Assembly (NCBI GenBank): GCA_023266795.1
Contig: JAHFPI010000037.1
Coordinates: 1 to 10,174, forward strand
Direction of reading: 5' to 3'
From: Rhodospirillales bacterium
GTDB taxonomy: Bacteria; Pseudomonadota; Alphaproteobacteria; Micavibrionales; UBA2020
DNA: 10,174 nucleotides
Part shown: positions 1 through 7,239 of the stretch, in pieces
Position numbering within the stretch: the first letter of the stretch is position 1
Layout: the number at the start of each line of letters is the position of its first letter
Made by a program: the position numbers and the translations under genes
Notes under the pieces: generated by a model
Database searches by the model: none
The model's input: the letters and a program-made list of their open reading frames with translations, nothing else
Told to the model about the DNA's origin: nothing

Positions 1-330
1 GAAACTGCGGTCGCTGCTGTCGCCGCCAAGAATTTCCGAGCCGACGATATCCGCAGGCATCAGGTCGGGCGTGCACTGCACGCGCTTGTTGTCCAGCCCC
101 ATCACCGTCCCCAGCGTATCGACCAGTTTGGTCTTGCCCAGCCCGGGCAGGCCCATCAGCAGGAAATGCCCGCCGGAAAGAATCGCCGTCAGGCACAGGT
201 CGACCACCTTCTCCTGCCCGAAAATCACCTTGTGGATATTCTGCCGGGCATCCCCCAGTTTTCCCGAAAGGGCGATAACCCTTTTTTCAAGGTCACTGGT
301 CATTTCGGCGGCGAGAGGTTGTAAGGACAT
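1..330 (-). CDS. MoxR family AAA+ ATPase, N-terminal part (3' end outside window)
   Basis: MoxR ATPases are AAA+ chaperone-like proteins, often encoded with DUF58 and von Willebrand A-domain partners, that act in envelope maturation or stress. The visible 110 residues begin at ATG 328-330 and run off the left edge in frame. A helical N-terminus is followed by the family-typical 'VIFGQEKVV' (35-43), a Walker A motif GLPGLGKT (60-67), and the MoxR signature 'CTPDLMPADIVGSEIL' (86-101). Walker B and the sensor motifs would lie beyond the window. No strong Shine-Dalgarno precedes the ATG. The gene diverges from cca across about 120 bases. The family call is secure; the substrate is unknown. Confidence 0.93.
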   Translation of the reverse strand, partial: MSLQPLAAEMTSDLEKRVIALSGKLGDARQNIHKVIFGQEKVVDLCLTAILSGGHFLLMGLPGLGKTKLVDTLGTVMGLDNKRVQCTPDLMPADIVGSEILGGDSSDRSF

Positions 331-450
331 GGTGTTTCACTTTTCTGTCTGAACGGTTATACTGCCCATCATAGACAAAGAATGTAGATGTATGAAACCC
401 CTTCATCAATGCGACAGAAAATTACAGAATAAATGCAGCGGTGACGCCCT

Positions 451-1716
451 ATGAAAAAGGAACCGGCAGCAGGCTCCGGCTTTAGCGGAAAACTCCAGCC
501 CCAGGCGTGGATGGTCGCGCCGGAAACGCGGAAAATCATGCAGGCGCTGACGGAGAACGGCGGCGATGCGCGGTTTGTCGGCGGCTGCGTCCGCAACGCG
601 CTGGCCAACCGCAAAGTCCTTGATATTGACATTGCCACGCCCCTGCTGCCGGAACAGGTTATCGAACGCCTGAAACACTGCAAAATATCCCATGCGCCGA
701 TCGGCCTGAAACATGGCACGGTCACGGCGATTGTCGACGGCCATCCGTTTGAAATCACCACGCTGCGGCTGGACGTGGTTACTTTTGGCCGGCACGCGGA
801 TGTCAAATTCACCGACGACTGGAAGACCGACGCGTCGCGCCGCGACTTCACCATCAACGCGATATTTGCCACAGCGGACGGGGACATTTATGACCCGTTC
901 GGCGGCGTGGAAGACCTGCGCTGCGGACTGGTGCGTTTTGTGGGCGAACCCGAAAAGCGCATCCACGAAGATGTTTTGCGGATTTTGCGGTTTTTCCGGT
1001 TTTACGCGCACTTCGGCCAGGGAGAGCCCGATGCCGCCGCGCTGCAGGCCTGCGCCGCCGCCGCCGGAGAAATCAAAAAACTGTCCGCAGAACGCATCCG
1101 CAAGGAAGTGATGAAACTGCTTGAGGCGAATGCCTGTCCGGCCGTCTGGAAGCTGATGCTGCACAGCGGCGTGGCGACGCATTTCTTGCCCGAAGCCACC
1201 AACATTCAGGCGCTGGAAAATATGGTGCAGCTGGAAAATCTATACGAATGCCCGGCCTTTGCCCTGCGACGTCTGGCGGCCCTGCTCGAAGTGACCGTGA
1301 ACGGCCTGAGCAATATCGTGCAGGGGCTGAAACTTCCCAACGTACAGGCCGCCCAGCTCGCAAGCATGATCAATCCAGATCTGGGCGTATCGATGAGGAT
1401 GGGGGAAAATGCCGTCAGAAAACTCGTTTACCGTCTGGGTAACGACATGGCGCGCAACGTGTTGCTGCTGGAAGCAGCGCGGACGGGAGACAAAGATTCC
1501 CTGCAGCCACTATATCATGTCGCCACATCTTTCCGCGCGCCGCTCTTTCCGCTGCGGGGGGATGATGTCCTGACTATCGGAGCAAATCCGGGGCCGGAAG
1601 TCGGCCGGATACTGGGCCTCGTCGAAGACTGGTGGCTCGGCGAAAACTTCAGACCCGACCGTGCGGCCTGTCTGAGGAAACTGCTCACGAAATTTCATCC
1701 GGGAAGCATTACCTGA
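451..1716 (+). CDS. cca: CCA tRNA nucleotidyltransferase (class II CCA-adding enzyme)
   Basis: Adds or repairs the 3'-CCA end of tRNAs in the cytoplasm from CTP and ATP without a nucleic-acid template. The 421-residue protein has the class II nucleotidyltransferase order: GGCVRN (44-49), catalytic DID (58-60) followed by IAT, the sugar-discriminating SRRDFTINA (129-137), DPFGGVEDL (148-156), and the HEDVLRILRFFRF segment (172-184) that helps select the nucleotide. An all-helical body follows. The usual GGxVRD has Asn in place of the final Asp. The start at 451 is preceded only by a weak GGTGA. An internal Met at residue 21 is possible, but the 'QPQAWMVAPETR' lead-in looks like the alphaproteobacterial family N-terminus. 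It diverges from moxR and converges with the amidase gene, leaving 6 bases between the stops. Confidence 0.95.
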   Translation: MKKEPAAGSGFSGKLQPQAWMVAPETRKIMQALTENGGDARFVGGCVRNALANRKVLDIDIATPLLPEQVIERLKHCKISHAPIGLKHGTVTAIVDGHPFEITTLRLDVVTFGRHADVKFTDDWKTDASRRDFTINAIFATADGDIYDPFGGVEDLRCGLVRFVGEPEKRIHEDVLRILRFFRFYAHFGQGEPDAAALQACAAAAGEIKKLSAERIRKEVMKLLEANACPAVWKLMLHSGVATHFLPEATNIQALENMVQLENLYECPAFALRRLAALLEVTVNGLSNIVQGLKLPNVQAAQLASMINPDLGVSMRMGENAVRKLVYRLGNDMARNVLLLEAARTGDKDSLQPLYHVATSFRAPLFPLRGDDVLTIGANPGPEVGRILGLVEDWWLGENFRPDRAACLRKLLTKFHPGSIT

Positions 1717-1722
1717 CCAACG

Positions 1723-3126
1723 TCAGCTCTTATCCTGCACCGCCAGCCACGGCTTGAAAGCGATCTCTTCTTCCAGCCGCCGGCAGGCCTGCAGCACCAG
1801 CGTATCTTTCAGAAATCCCCCCATCACTTGTAATCCGACGGGCAGCCCGTCACGGCTCATGCCGGCAGGCAGAGAGGCGGCGGGAAGTTTGGCGAGATTG
1901 GCGGGATAGGTGAAGGGCGTCCAGTCATCCCAAGGCTTGCCTTTTTCACCGGGCGGCATGTTCACGCCGGCGTCGAAGGCCGTCATCGCCGTCGCCGGCG
2001 TGACAAGGATATCGTAAGTATCCAGCAGATCCTTGAAATATTCGCCGACCGTCATCCGGTCGCGCTCGGCCTGCAGGTAATCATGCAGCGACAGCGCATC
2101 GCCCGCCGCCGCCCAATGCAGGAGGCGCGGATCGAGCTTCTTTTTTTCCCGCACGTTGAACTGCGCGACACTGTAAGACGCTACGGCGCTCCAGTGCTTG
2201 TTGAAAATATCCACCAGATGGGGAACATGCAGCGTCACTTCATCCACCTGCCCCATCCCGTCCAGTATCCGCCGCGCATTTTTCATCACGTCCAGCACCG
2301 CCGCCGTGGCGCTGATGCCGTTAATGGAGGTGGCATAGGCGATGCGCAGGGGAGCGAGCGGTTTTTTCAGGGCGGCGCCGAAGTTCATCGGCGCGTAAGG
2401 CAGCGCGTGCCAGTCGCGGTTGTCCGGCAGCGTCAGCACATCCAGCATCAGTGCCGCATCGTCCGTGCCGCGCACCAGCGGCCCCGCCGACGAGAGGGAG
2501 GAAAACAAGCTGGGCGGCCAGTTCGGCACGATGCCGGGGCTGGGCTTGAAGCCGAAAACGCCGCTGAAACTGGCGGGAATGCGGATAGAGCCGCCGGCAT
2601 CGCTGCCGAGATGCAAAAATCCCATGCCGGTCGCGGCGGCAACGGCGCCGCCGCCGGAAGAACCGCCCGGCGTTTTTGTCATGTCCCACGGATTGCGGGT
2701 GATCCCCGTCAGCGGGCTGTCGGTGACTCCTTTGTGGCCGTATTCCGGCAGGGTGGTCTTACCGATAAAGATCGCCCCCTGCTCCCGCAGCCGCGCCACG
2801 GGCGGGGAATCCGCCGGCTGCTTGAGCGGGCTGGAAACGGTAGAGCCGTAGCGGGTAGGCCAGCCCTTGTGGTGAAACCAGTCCTTGATCGTCGCGGGAA
2901 TGCCATCAAGGCCGCCGACCGGCTCATTCCGCATCCAGCGGTTTTCCGAGCCCCGCGCCTGATGCAGCGCGTGCTTCTCGTCAAGGAAACTGAAGGCGTT
3001 CAGGGCGGGATTATATTTCAGCACCTGCTTCAGGCAGGCCTGCATCACCTCCACCGGCGACAGCTTCCGGCGCTGATACAGCGTCAGGATCTCGCGGACG
3101 GGGAGCTGGGTCAGGGACGTGGCCAT
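1723..3126 (-). CDS. Amidase signature family hydrolase
   Basis: Hydrolyses an amide bond through a Ser-cisSer-Lys triad; the substrate is not predictable from sequence. In the 467 residues the triad reads as Lys81 (in 'PATIKDW'), Ser156 (in 'PGGSSGGG') and Ser180 (in 'GSDAGGSIRIPA'). The spacings of 75 and 24 residues equal those of the mammalian FAAH triad (K142/S217/S241). The Gly/Ser-rich signature spans about 153-196. No signal peptide is apparent, so it is probably cytoplasmic. GatA of the Glu-tRNA amidotransferase is a relative, but no gatB or gatC is nearby, so a stand-alone amidase is more likely. The ATG has no strong Shine-Dalgarno. It diverges from the secreted-protein gene at 3250. 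Confidence 0.93.
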   Translation of the reverse strand: MATSLTQLPVREILTLYQRRKLSPVEVMQACLKQVLKYNPALNAFSFLDEKHALHQARGSENRWMRNEPVGGLDGIPATIKDWFHHKGWPTRYGSTVSSPLKQPADSPPVARLREQGAIFIGKTTLPEYGHKGVTDSPLTGITRNPWDMTKTPGGSSGGGAVAAATGMGFLHLGSDAGGSIRIPASFSGVFGFKPSPGIVPNWPPSLFSSLSSAGPLVRGTDDAALMLDVLTLPDNRDWHALPYAPMNFGAALKKPLAPLRIAYATSINGISATAAVLDVMKNARRILDGMGQVDEVTLHVPHLVDIFNKHWSAVASYSVAQFNVREKKKLDPRLLHWAAAGDALSLHDYLQAERDRMTVGEYFKDLLDTYDILVTPATAMTAFDAGVNMPPGEKGKPWDDWTPFTYPANLAKLPAASLPAGMSRDGLPVGLQVMGGFLKDTLVLQACRRLEEEIAFKPWLAVQDKS

Positions 3127-3249
3127 TAAATTAAATCTTTCAATAAGTTAGGCGATTTCCGGGCTTTTGATGATAAGCGTGTAAAGCAGGCGGGGAATAA
3201 TTTATGATACTATATTAAGAGGTGTCCAAAAGAAAAAAAAGAGGTTCGG

Positions 3250-3918
3250 ATGATAAAACTCATCACACTTGGCCGGTCTTTGCTCGTTGTTGCGGGTCTG
3301 GCCTGCTATGGCGCGTATGTTCCGCCGGCGCAGGCGGAAGGCGGCGGGTATGAGGGGCTGATAGCGCCGCCGTCCCTTCCCGACAAGGACGGCGACAGCG
3401 GGGCCCCGGCAAACAGCGACGAACCGTCCGGCTATGAAGGCGTTGTTGCCGGCCCTGTCCGGAAAGAGCAGCCGCCCTTCACCCCGATCCCCGGGCTCGA
3501 CTCCTCCGGAGACACGACAAGCCTCCAGACCCTGTCGATGCTTCACGGCCAGGACCGCAACGGCGACGGCGTGCCTGACCGCCTCACGCAATCAAAACCA
3601 ATTCCCAGCGTCGGCTTTCAGGCGCACGTCAAGGGCAAGTCGGCAATTGAGTATACGGTTGCAGAAAATATCGCCAGCGCCATGGCCTCCGTCAACGACC
3701 CGAAACTGCCCCTGGACGTCCGCAGTGAAAATGCGCGGGAGGCCTATGAGGATCTGGCGGATCTGGCGGATGGGCTGCGCTCCAAAAAAGGGGTTCCGGA
3801 CAGGGTGTACCAGAGAATGGGACTCTCCGACTCTTATATCCAGCAGGAAAAGGTCGGCAACAGCAGCGCCCTGTCGGCGCTGGACAGGGCCCTGTCCAAT
3901 CTCAAGCAATACCAATAA
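3250..3918 (+). CDS. Secreted protein of unknown function with a calcium-loop-like motif
   Basis: I do not recognise a family. The 222 residues start with a signal peptide (basic 'MIK', hydrophobic 11-22, cleavage plausible after AQA at 29). Cys19 does not sit in a good lipobox. A Pro/Gly/Asp-rich low-complexity region holds two similar motifs, GYEGLIAPP (33-41) and GYEGVVAGP (61-69). At 102-110 is DRNGDGVPD, a D-x-N-x-D-G-x-x-D loop as in EF-hand and thrombospondin type 3 calcium sites. The C-terminal part is helical, with a short duplication (DLADLAD) from a tandem 9-bp DNA repeat. A good Shine-Dalgarno (AGAGG) lies about 5 bases before the ATG, and AT-rich promoter-like sequence (TATGAT, TATATT) lies at 3203-3216. 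The NadQ-like gene follows 3 bases after the stop, so the two are probably co-transcribed. Confidence 0.75.
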   Translation: MIKLITLGRSLLVVAGLACYGAYVPPAQAEGGGYEGLIAPPSLPDKDGDSGAPANSDEPSGYEGVVAGPVRKEQPPFTPIPGLDSSGDTTSLQTLSMLHGQDRNGDGVPDRLTQSKPIPSVGFQAHVKGKSAIEYTVAENIASAMASVNDPKLPLDVRSENAREAYEDLADLADGLRSKKGVPDRVYQRMGLSDSYIQQEKVGNSSALSALDRALSNLKQYQ

Positions 3919-3921
3919 CCC

Positions 3922-4911
3922 ATGAAAGCCGACAACCAGAACATCAGAAATACCGGCATCATCATCGGCCTCTCCGCCGTGATCGTCTCCGTCGACCATC
4001 ATGAACCGAGGGTCTTTATCGTCCGTGGCGCGGAACACGCGCTGTCCGTCGGCATCGTACCGAGCGGGGAGGAAGGCGACGCGCTGCCCTTCGGCCCGTT
4101 CGATCCGGAAACGCACCCGACGCTGGAGCAGGGCCTGCGCAGCTGGGTCAAGAACCAGACGCCGGTGGCGCCGGGCTATGTGGAGCAGCTTTATACCTTC
4201 GGCAACCGGGGCCGTTACGCGGGGCAGAAACAGGGGGAGCCACGCGTGGTGTCGATCGGCTATCTGGCGCTCACCCATCAGGAAAAAATCCGCACCTCCG
4301 AAAAAGAATTCTGGGGGAACTGGTATAATTATTTTCCGTGGGAAGACTGGCGGCGCGGCAAACCCGCAACGATTGAAAACGCGATCGAGCCGGAGCTGGC
4401 CCGCTGGAGCAACAGCGGCGCATCGAAAGAAGAAAAGTCACGCCGCCGCGCCCGCGCCAACCTGTGCTTCGGGCTGGAAGGCATGGTCTGGGACGACGAA
4501 AAAGTGCTGGAACGCTACGAGCTGCTGTATGAAGCGCGGCTGGTTTACGAAGCGATCCGCGACCGGGGGATCAAAAGCGACAGCGCCCCCGTGCCGGGCC
4601 GCTCCATGCTTTACGACCACCGCCGCATTCTCGCCACCGCCATGGGCCGCCTGCGCGGCAAGCTGAAATACCGTCCGGTGGTGTTTGAATTGATGCCGGA
4701 AGAATTCACGCTGCTGTATCTGCAAAAAACCGTGGAGGCGATCTCCGGCCACGCGATGCACAAGCAGAATTTCCGCCGTCTGGTCGAGAGCTCCGGCATG
4801 GTCGAGGAAATTTCCGGCAAAAAATCCGCCGTGGCGGGCGGCAGGCCCGCAGCCGTGTTCCGTTTCCGGCGTGACGCCGTGCTGGAACGTCCGGCGCCGG
4901 AAGCGAAATAA
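3922..4911 (+). CDS. Nudix-domain/winged-helix regulator, NadQ-like (COG4111 NAD regulator)
   Basis: Probable transcription factor sensing an NAD-related ligand; in alphaproteobacteria NadQ is linked by comparative genomics to nadABC control. Of 329 residues, about 11-120 form a Nudix-like fold with the family-typical 'ALPFGPFDPETHPTLEQGL', 'YVEQLYTFGNRGR' (86-98) and 'RVVSIGYLALT' (108-118). The Nudix box at 58-80 is degenerate: RSWVKNQT stands where a catalytic RExxEExG core would be, so the domain should bind rather than hydrolyse. Residues about 246-317 match the NrtR-type winged helix: 'LKYRPVVFELMPEEFTLLYLQ', 'KQNFRRLVESSGMVEE' and a final GRPAAVFRF (307-315). The middle is a helical linker. 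Only 3 bases separate it from the upstream secreted-protein gene, and it has no clear Shine-Dalgarno, so translational coupling is likely. No nad gene lies in the window. Confidence 0.8.
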   Translation: MKADNQNIRNTGIIIGLSAVIVSVDHHEPRVFIVRGAEHALSVGIVPSGEEGDALPFGPFDPETHPTLEQGLRSWVKNQTPVAPGYVEQLYTFGNRGRYAGQKQGEPRVVSIGYLALTHQEKIRTSEKEFWGNWYNYFPWEDWRRGKPATIENAIEPELARWSNSGASKEEKSRRRARANLCFGLEGMVWDDEKVLERYELLYEARLVYEAIRDRGIKSDSAPVPGRSMLYDHRRILATAMGRLRGKLKYRPVVFELMPEEFTLLYLQKTVEAISGHAMHKQNFRRLVESSGMVEEISGKKSAVAGGRPAAVFRFRRDAVLERPAPEAK

Positions 4912-4933
4912 TCCTACTACTAACGAAAACCGA

Positions 4934-5584
4934 TCAGGGCGCCGGTGCTGCGACGGGCTTCACTGTGTTGACGGTGACTTTGCCCAGCGCTTCGGACGGA
5001 ATTGTGATCTGCAGGCTGTAGCCGTTCTTAACGACGGTGTACGTGACCACTTCACCGGTCAGGCACGACTCAGCGCCGGCGGGGGGCTGCGCAGCGGGCT
5101 GTGACGCCGCCGGCGAAGGTTCAGCCGATGCTTTGGCTGCCGCCGCATCCGCGCGCGCTTTCAGTTCATCCTCCGTAATCAGCTTGGCGCTGAGAATGTT
5201 CGGCGACAGATTAATGACGGGCGTGGAAAACAGGAGGCCGTAATACTGGATCTCGTAGGTCTTGCCCACCGCCATTTTCCCCTGGACGTCCGCAGAATTG
5301 AATTTGAGGTGCAGCATTGAATCGCTGTTGTTGAACGTGCCGTTGTTCTCCGTGACGATCTTGTAGTCGTACATTGACGCATGCTTGTCGCTGTTCCAGC
5401 CGAGATAGTTATTCTGCACGGCGGTCACTTTGATTTCCGCCGTCTGGATGGTGCCGTACTGGTAACCGCCAAATCCGGCCAGAGCGCCGAGCAGGATGCC
5501 GCCGAGCACCGCTTTTTTAAACGCCGAGGACAGCTTGCCCCTAACTGATGATTTTTTGCTGCCGTAGGTTTTTTTGGTCGCCAT
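4934..5584 (-). CDS. Membrane-anchored hypothetical protein (possibly DUF1523-like)
   Basis: Function unknown. The 216 residues have a Lys/Arg-rich N-terminus (1-25), one Gly/Ala-rich transmembrane helix (about 26-44, 'VLGGILLGALAGFGGYQYG'), a soluble beta-rich domain (about 48-135) and an Ala/Pro-rich linker (145-172). A last short domain carries a single Cys174 and a beta pattern. The stretch 'LKFNSADVQGKMAVGKTYEIQYYG' through 'NLSPNIL' is reminiscent of the phage/bacterial DUF1523 family, but I recall this only loosely. Topology by the positive-inside rule puts the N-terminus in the cytoplasm and the C-terminus in the periplasm. The start is well supported by AAGGAG (5593-5598), 8 bases before the ATG. 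It converges with the NadQ-like gene and diverges from yjdM. Confidence 0.75.
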   Translation of the reverse strand: MATKKTYGSKKSSVRGKLSSAFKKAVLGGILLGALAGFGGYQYGTIQTAEIKVTAVQNNYLGWNSDKHASMYDYKIVTENNGTFNNSDSMLHLKFNSADVQGKMAVGKTYEIQYYGLLFSTPVINLSPNILSAKLITEDELKARADAAAAKASAEPSPAASQPAAQPPAGAESCLTGEVVTYTVVKNGYSLQITIPSEALGKVTVNTVKPVAAPAP

Positions 5585-5728
5585 TGAAAAAGCTCCTTCG
5601 CTGAAATAAAAACGATTCTAAAAAGATACGGAAAAGTAGCATGGGGCAAAAGGGGTGTCTATATGCAAAAGTGGTTGATTGTTTATTGACATAATCTCTA
5701 TTCTCTGGCAGCCGCCGTGCCGGAAAGA

Positions 5729-5757
5729 TTGCCATACAGTTATGTCTATAGTATACA
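5729..5757 (+). promoter_or_regulatory. Candidate sigma70-type promoter for yjdM
   Basis: TTGCCA (5729-5734) and TATACA (5752-5757) are separated by 17 bases. They would start a transcript near 5764, about 30 bases before the yjdM ATG. Both boxes are imperfect, and a nearby TTGACA at 5686 lacks a correctly spaced -10. Confidence 0.4.
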
Positions 5758-5793
5758 GTTTGCTGCATCTAAAATAACAGAAAGCCGAATAAC

Positions 5794-6147
5794 ATGACCG
5801 CGCTGCCGCCCTGCCCGAAATGCCAGTCCGCCTATACCTATGAGGACCGGGGGATTTATAATTGCCCGGGATGCGGGCATGAATGGCCCGCGACGGGAGA
5901 GGCCGGAGAAAGCGGCGACGGCGGCGGTATCGTGGCGCGCGACGCGAACGGAACAGTGCTCAAGGACGGGGACACCGTCACCGTCATCAAGGACCTCAAA
6001 GCCAAAGGCTCGTCCACTGTCGTGAAAGTGGGCATAAAAATAAAAAATATCCGGCTGGCCGAGGGCGACCACAACATCGACTGCAAAGTCCCGGGCATCG
6101 GCCCGATGATGCTGAAATCCGAATTCCTGAAAAAAGTCACCGATTAA
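5794..6147 (+). CDS. yjdM: YjdM/PhnA family zinc-ribbon protein
   Basis: A 117-residue cytoplasmic protein historically named PhnA ('alkylphosphonate utilization'), although the family is not the C-P lyase and its exact role is unclear. The N-terminus is a zinc ribbon with two CxxC pairs, CPKC (8-11) and CPGC (25-28), inside the family-typical 'YTYEDRGIYNCPGCGHEW'. After a Gly-rich acidic linker comes the highly conserved domain 'IVARDANGTVLKDGDTV', 'IKDLKAKGSS', 'KIKNIRLAEGDHNIDCKV' and 'GPMMLKSEFLKK'. It agrees with E. coli YjdM along its whole length apart from the linker. No other phosphonate gene is nearby, so it stands alone. The Shine-Dalgarno is weak. Confidence 0.95.
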   Translation: MTALPPCPKCQSAYTYEDRGIYNCPGCGHEWPATGEAGESGDGGGIVARDANGTVLKDGDTVTVIKDLKAKGSSTVVKVGIKIKNIRLAEGDHNIDCKVPGIGPMMLKSEFLKKVTD

Positions 6148-6160
6148 AGGCGCCGTCCTC

Positions 6161-6337
6161 CTACGCAAGGGCCGCGTTGCTCAGGACAAGGAATGTAAGC
6201 AGCAGAAAAATTACTTTAAGCGTTTTCGTTGTTCCCCTTGACCGGGTCGCCCCGGAGCCGGTCACGCTCCCCTGCCCCTCCCGCGCGTCAGAGATGTAAA
6301 TCATCCCGCCTTTTGCGACCTTACTGGCGATGACCAT
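6161..6337 (-). CDS. Small hypothetical ORF ending in a signal-peptide-like hydrophobic segment
   Basis: A 58-residue ORF, not recognised. ATG 6335-6337 has AAGGA (6347-6351) 9 bases upstream, which is better than the TTG at 6358 in the same frame. The first 38 residues are polar and Gly/Thr/Arg-rich. The rest, 'TLKVIFLLLTFLVLSNAALA', is a hydrophobic stretch ending in a signal-peptidase-like ALA directly at the stop. It could be a tail-anchored micropeptide, or the exported start of a lost gene read through from junk. A 7-bp inverted repeat (6239-6245/6258-6264) lies inside it. It follows the Sel1 gene by 36 bases on the same strand. Whether it is translated is uncertain. Confidence 0.3.
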   Translation of the reverse strand: MVIASKVAKGGMIYISDAREGQGSVTGSGATRSRGTTKTLKVIFLLLTFLVLSNAALA

Positions 6338-6373
6338 GTTCTGTTTTCCTTTTTTCAAATAATTTTTTTAATA

Positions 6374-6811
6374 TCAGCAAGCCGCATAAACCCTATTGTT
6401 ATAGCCGTGGTCATTTAAAAACTTCTTCGCGGCGGCATAGCCCTGGGTCGCAGCCATGCGATACAATTTTATTGCTTCCTTATAATCCTTTTTGACCCCT
6501 TCGCCATGATAATAGGCATACCCCAGAGAGTATTGGGCCTCGGCATCGTTCTGCGCTGCCGCCTTGTGCCACCACTTGAATGCTTCTTTATAATTTTTCT
6601 CGACGCCGGAACCCTGGTAATAGATAAGCCCTAAAAGAACCTGCGAGTCGGCGTTCCCCTGCTCGGCAGTCTTCTGAAGCCGTTCCACCGTTTCTTTATC
6701 ATCCTTTATGACGCTATCGTCATTGCGACAGGCATACTCTAAACCGCTTTGCCCGGCGGGCCCGACATGCCACTTTGCCGCAACATTATATAATTTTCTG
6801 GGTTCAAGCAT
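6374..6811 (-). CDS. Short Sel1-like repeat (SLR) protein
   Basis: Sel1 repeats are TPR-related helical pairs used as protein-protein scaffolds, in bacteria often in signalling or host contact. The 145-residue protein has two full repeats of about 35-36 residues (53-87 and 88-123), each with the pattern A/S-Q-x-x-L-G-x-x-Y-Y-x-G-x-G-V-x-K-[ND]-Y-K-E-A. Partial repeat halves flank them (40-52 and 124-136). No signal peptide is visible from this start, which is unusual because many SLR proteins are exported. The frame stays open upstream to 7213, but ATG 6809-6811 has a textbook AGGAGG (6817-6822) 5 bases away. The upstream reading crosses palindromic and tandem repeats, so the shorter form is preferred. 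Confidence 0.82.
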   Translation of the reverse strand: MLEPRKLYNVAAKWHVGPAGQSGLEYACRNDDSVIKDDKETVERLQKTAEQGNADSQVLLGLIYYQGSGVEKNYKEAFKWWHKAAAQNDAEAQYSLGYAYYHGEGVKKDYKEAIKLYRMAATQGYAAAKKFLNDHGYNNRVYAAC

Positions 6812-6816
6812 TTTTT

Positions 6817-6822
6817 CCTCCT
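6817..6822 (-). promoter_or_regulatory. Ribosome binding site deciding the Sel1 protein start
   Basis: Perfect AGGAGG on the minus strand, 5 bases before ATG 6809-6811. It supports the 145-residue form over the 279-residue open frame. Confidence 0.75.
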
Positions 6823-6960
6823 GTGATTCTTTTACCTCATCCTCTGAGTCTATTCCCCCCGGGTAACAGCCCCACAGCGAAAGGGTAATATTCTTGAAAA
6901 GGATTGTTTCTGCTTTGTAACCGGTTAGCAATTTACGACCTGCACGATCCGCCTGTTTTT

Positions 6961-6997
6961 GACCGCATTTGACCGTATTTGTCCGCATTTGTCCGCA
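6961..6997. repeat. 10-bp tandem repeat array (about 3.7 units)
   Basis: Four units in exact 10-base register follow the consensus G[A/T]CCG[C/T]ATTT: GACCGCATTT, GACCGTATTT, GTCCGCATTT and GTCCGCA. It lies about 150 bases upstream of the Sel1 start in a gene-free region. The period matches one DNA helical turn, so the units present on one face of the helix. Confidence 0.75.
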
Positions 6998-7042
6998 ACG
7001 GGCCGAAAAATTATCGCGGAATTGAAAATTATCTTTACACCA

Positions 7043-7152
7043 CCCCCGCGCAGGCGGGGGGCTGGCCGCGCCGCATGCTTTGCATGTAATGCATGCATGC
7101 GCCTTTATAAATGCGGCATCGCCGCAGGCCGGATGCCCGCCTTCGCGGGCAT
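7043..7152. repeat. Paired REP-like palindromic element
   Basis: Two GC-rich hairpins face each other. The left is CCCCCGC (7043-7049), loop GCAG, GCGGGGG (7054-7060). The right is ATGCCCGC (7133-7140), loop CTTC, GCGGGCAT (7145-7152). The inner flanks are also partly complementary (GGCC...CCGCAT on the left against ATGCGG...GGCC on the right), so the whole roughly 110 bases could fold as one structure. On the minus strand the right unit reads 'RHAREGGHP', a translation typical of dispersed palindromic repeats in alphaproteobacterial genomes. No coding function is likely. Confidence 0.75.
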
Positions 7153-7239
7153 GGCGTGTATAGGTAATTTTAGATTCAGCTATATCGCGCGCGACCTCAT
7201 GCCCGGAAAGCATGAAAACCTCCTTCCGTCGTTAAAAAT

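Noticed and set aside
2083..3129. Long plus-strand open frame opposite the amidase gene
   Set aside because: It has Arg/Gln/His-rich composition typical of an antisense shadow in GC-rich DNA; the minus strand has intact amidase motifs.
6961..7000. CRISPR-like array
   Set aside because: The units are 10 bases and directly abutting, with no spacers and no cas genes.
6812..7213. N-terminal extension of the Sel1 protein to 279 residues
   Set aside because: It translates a tandem array and a REP-like palindrome, has no good start signal at 7213, and the AGGAGG at 6817-6822 supports the shorter form.
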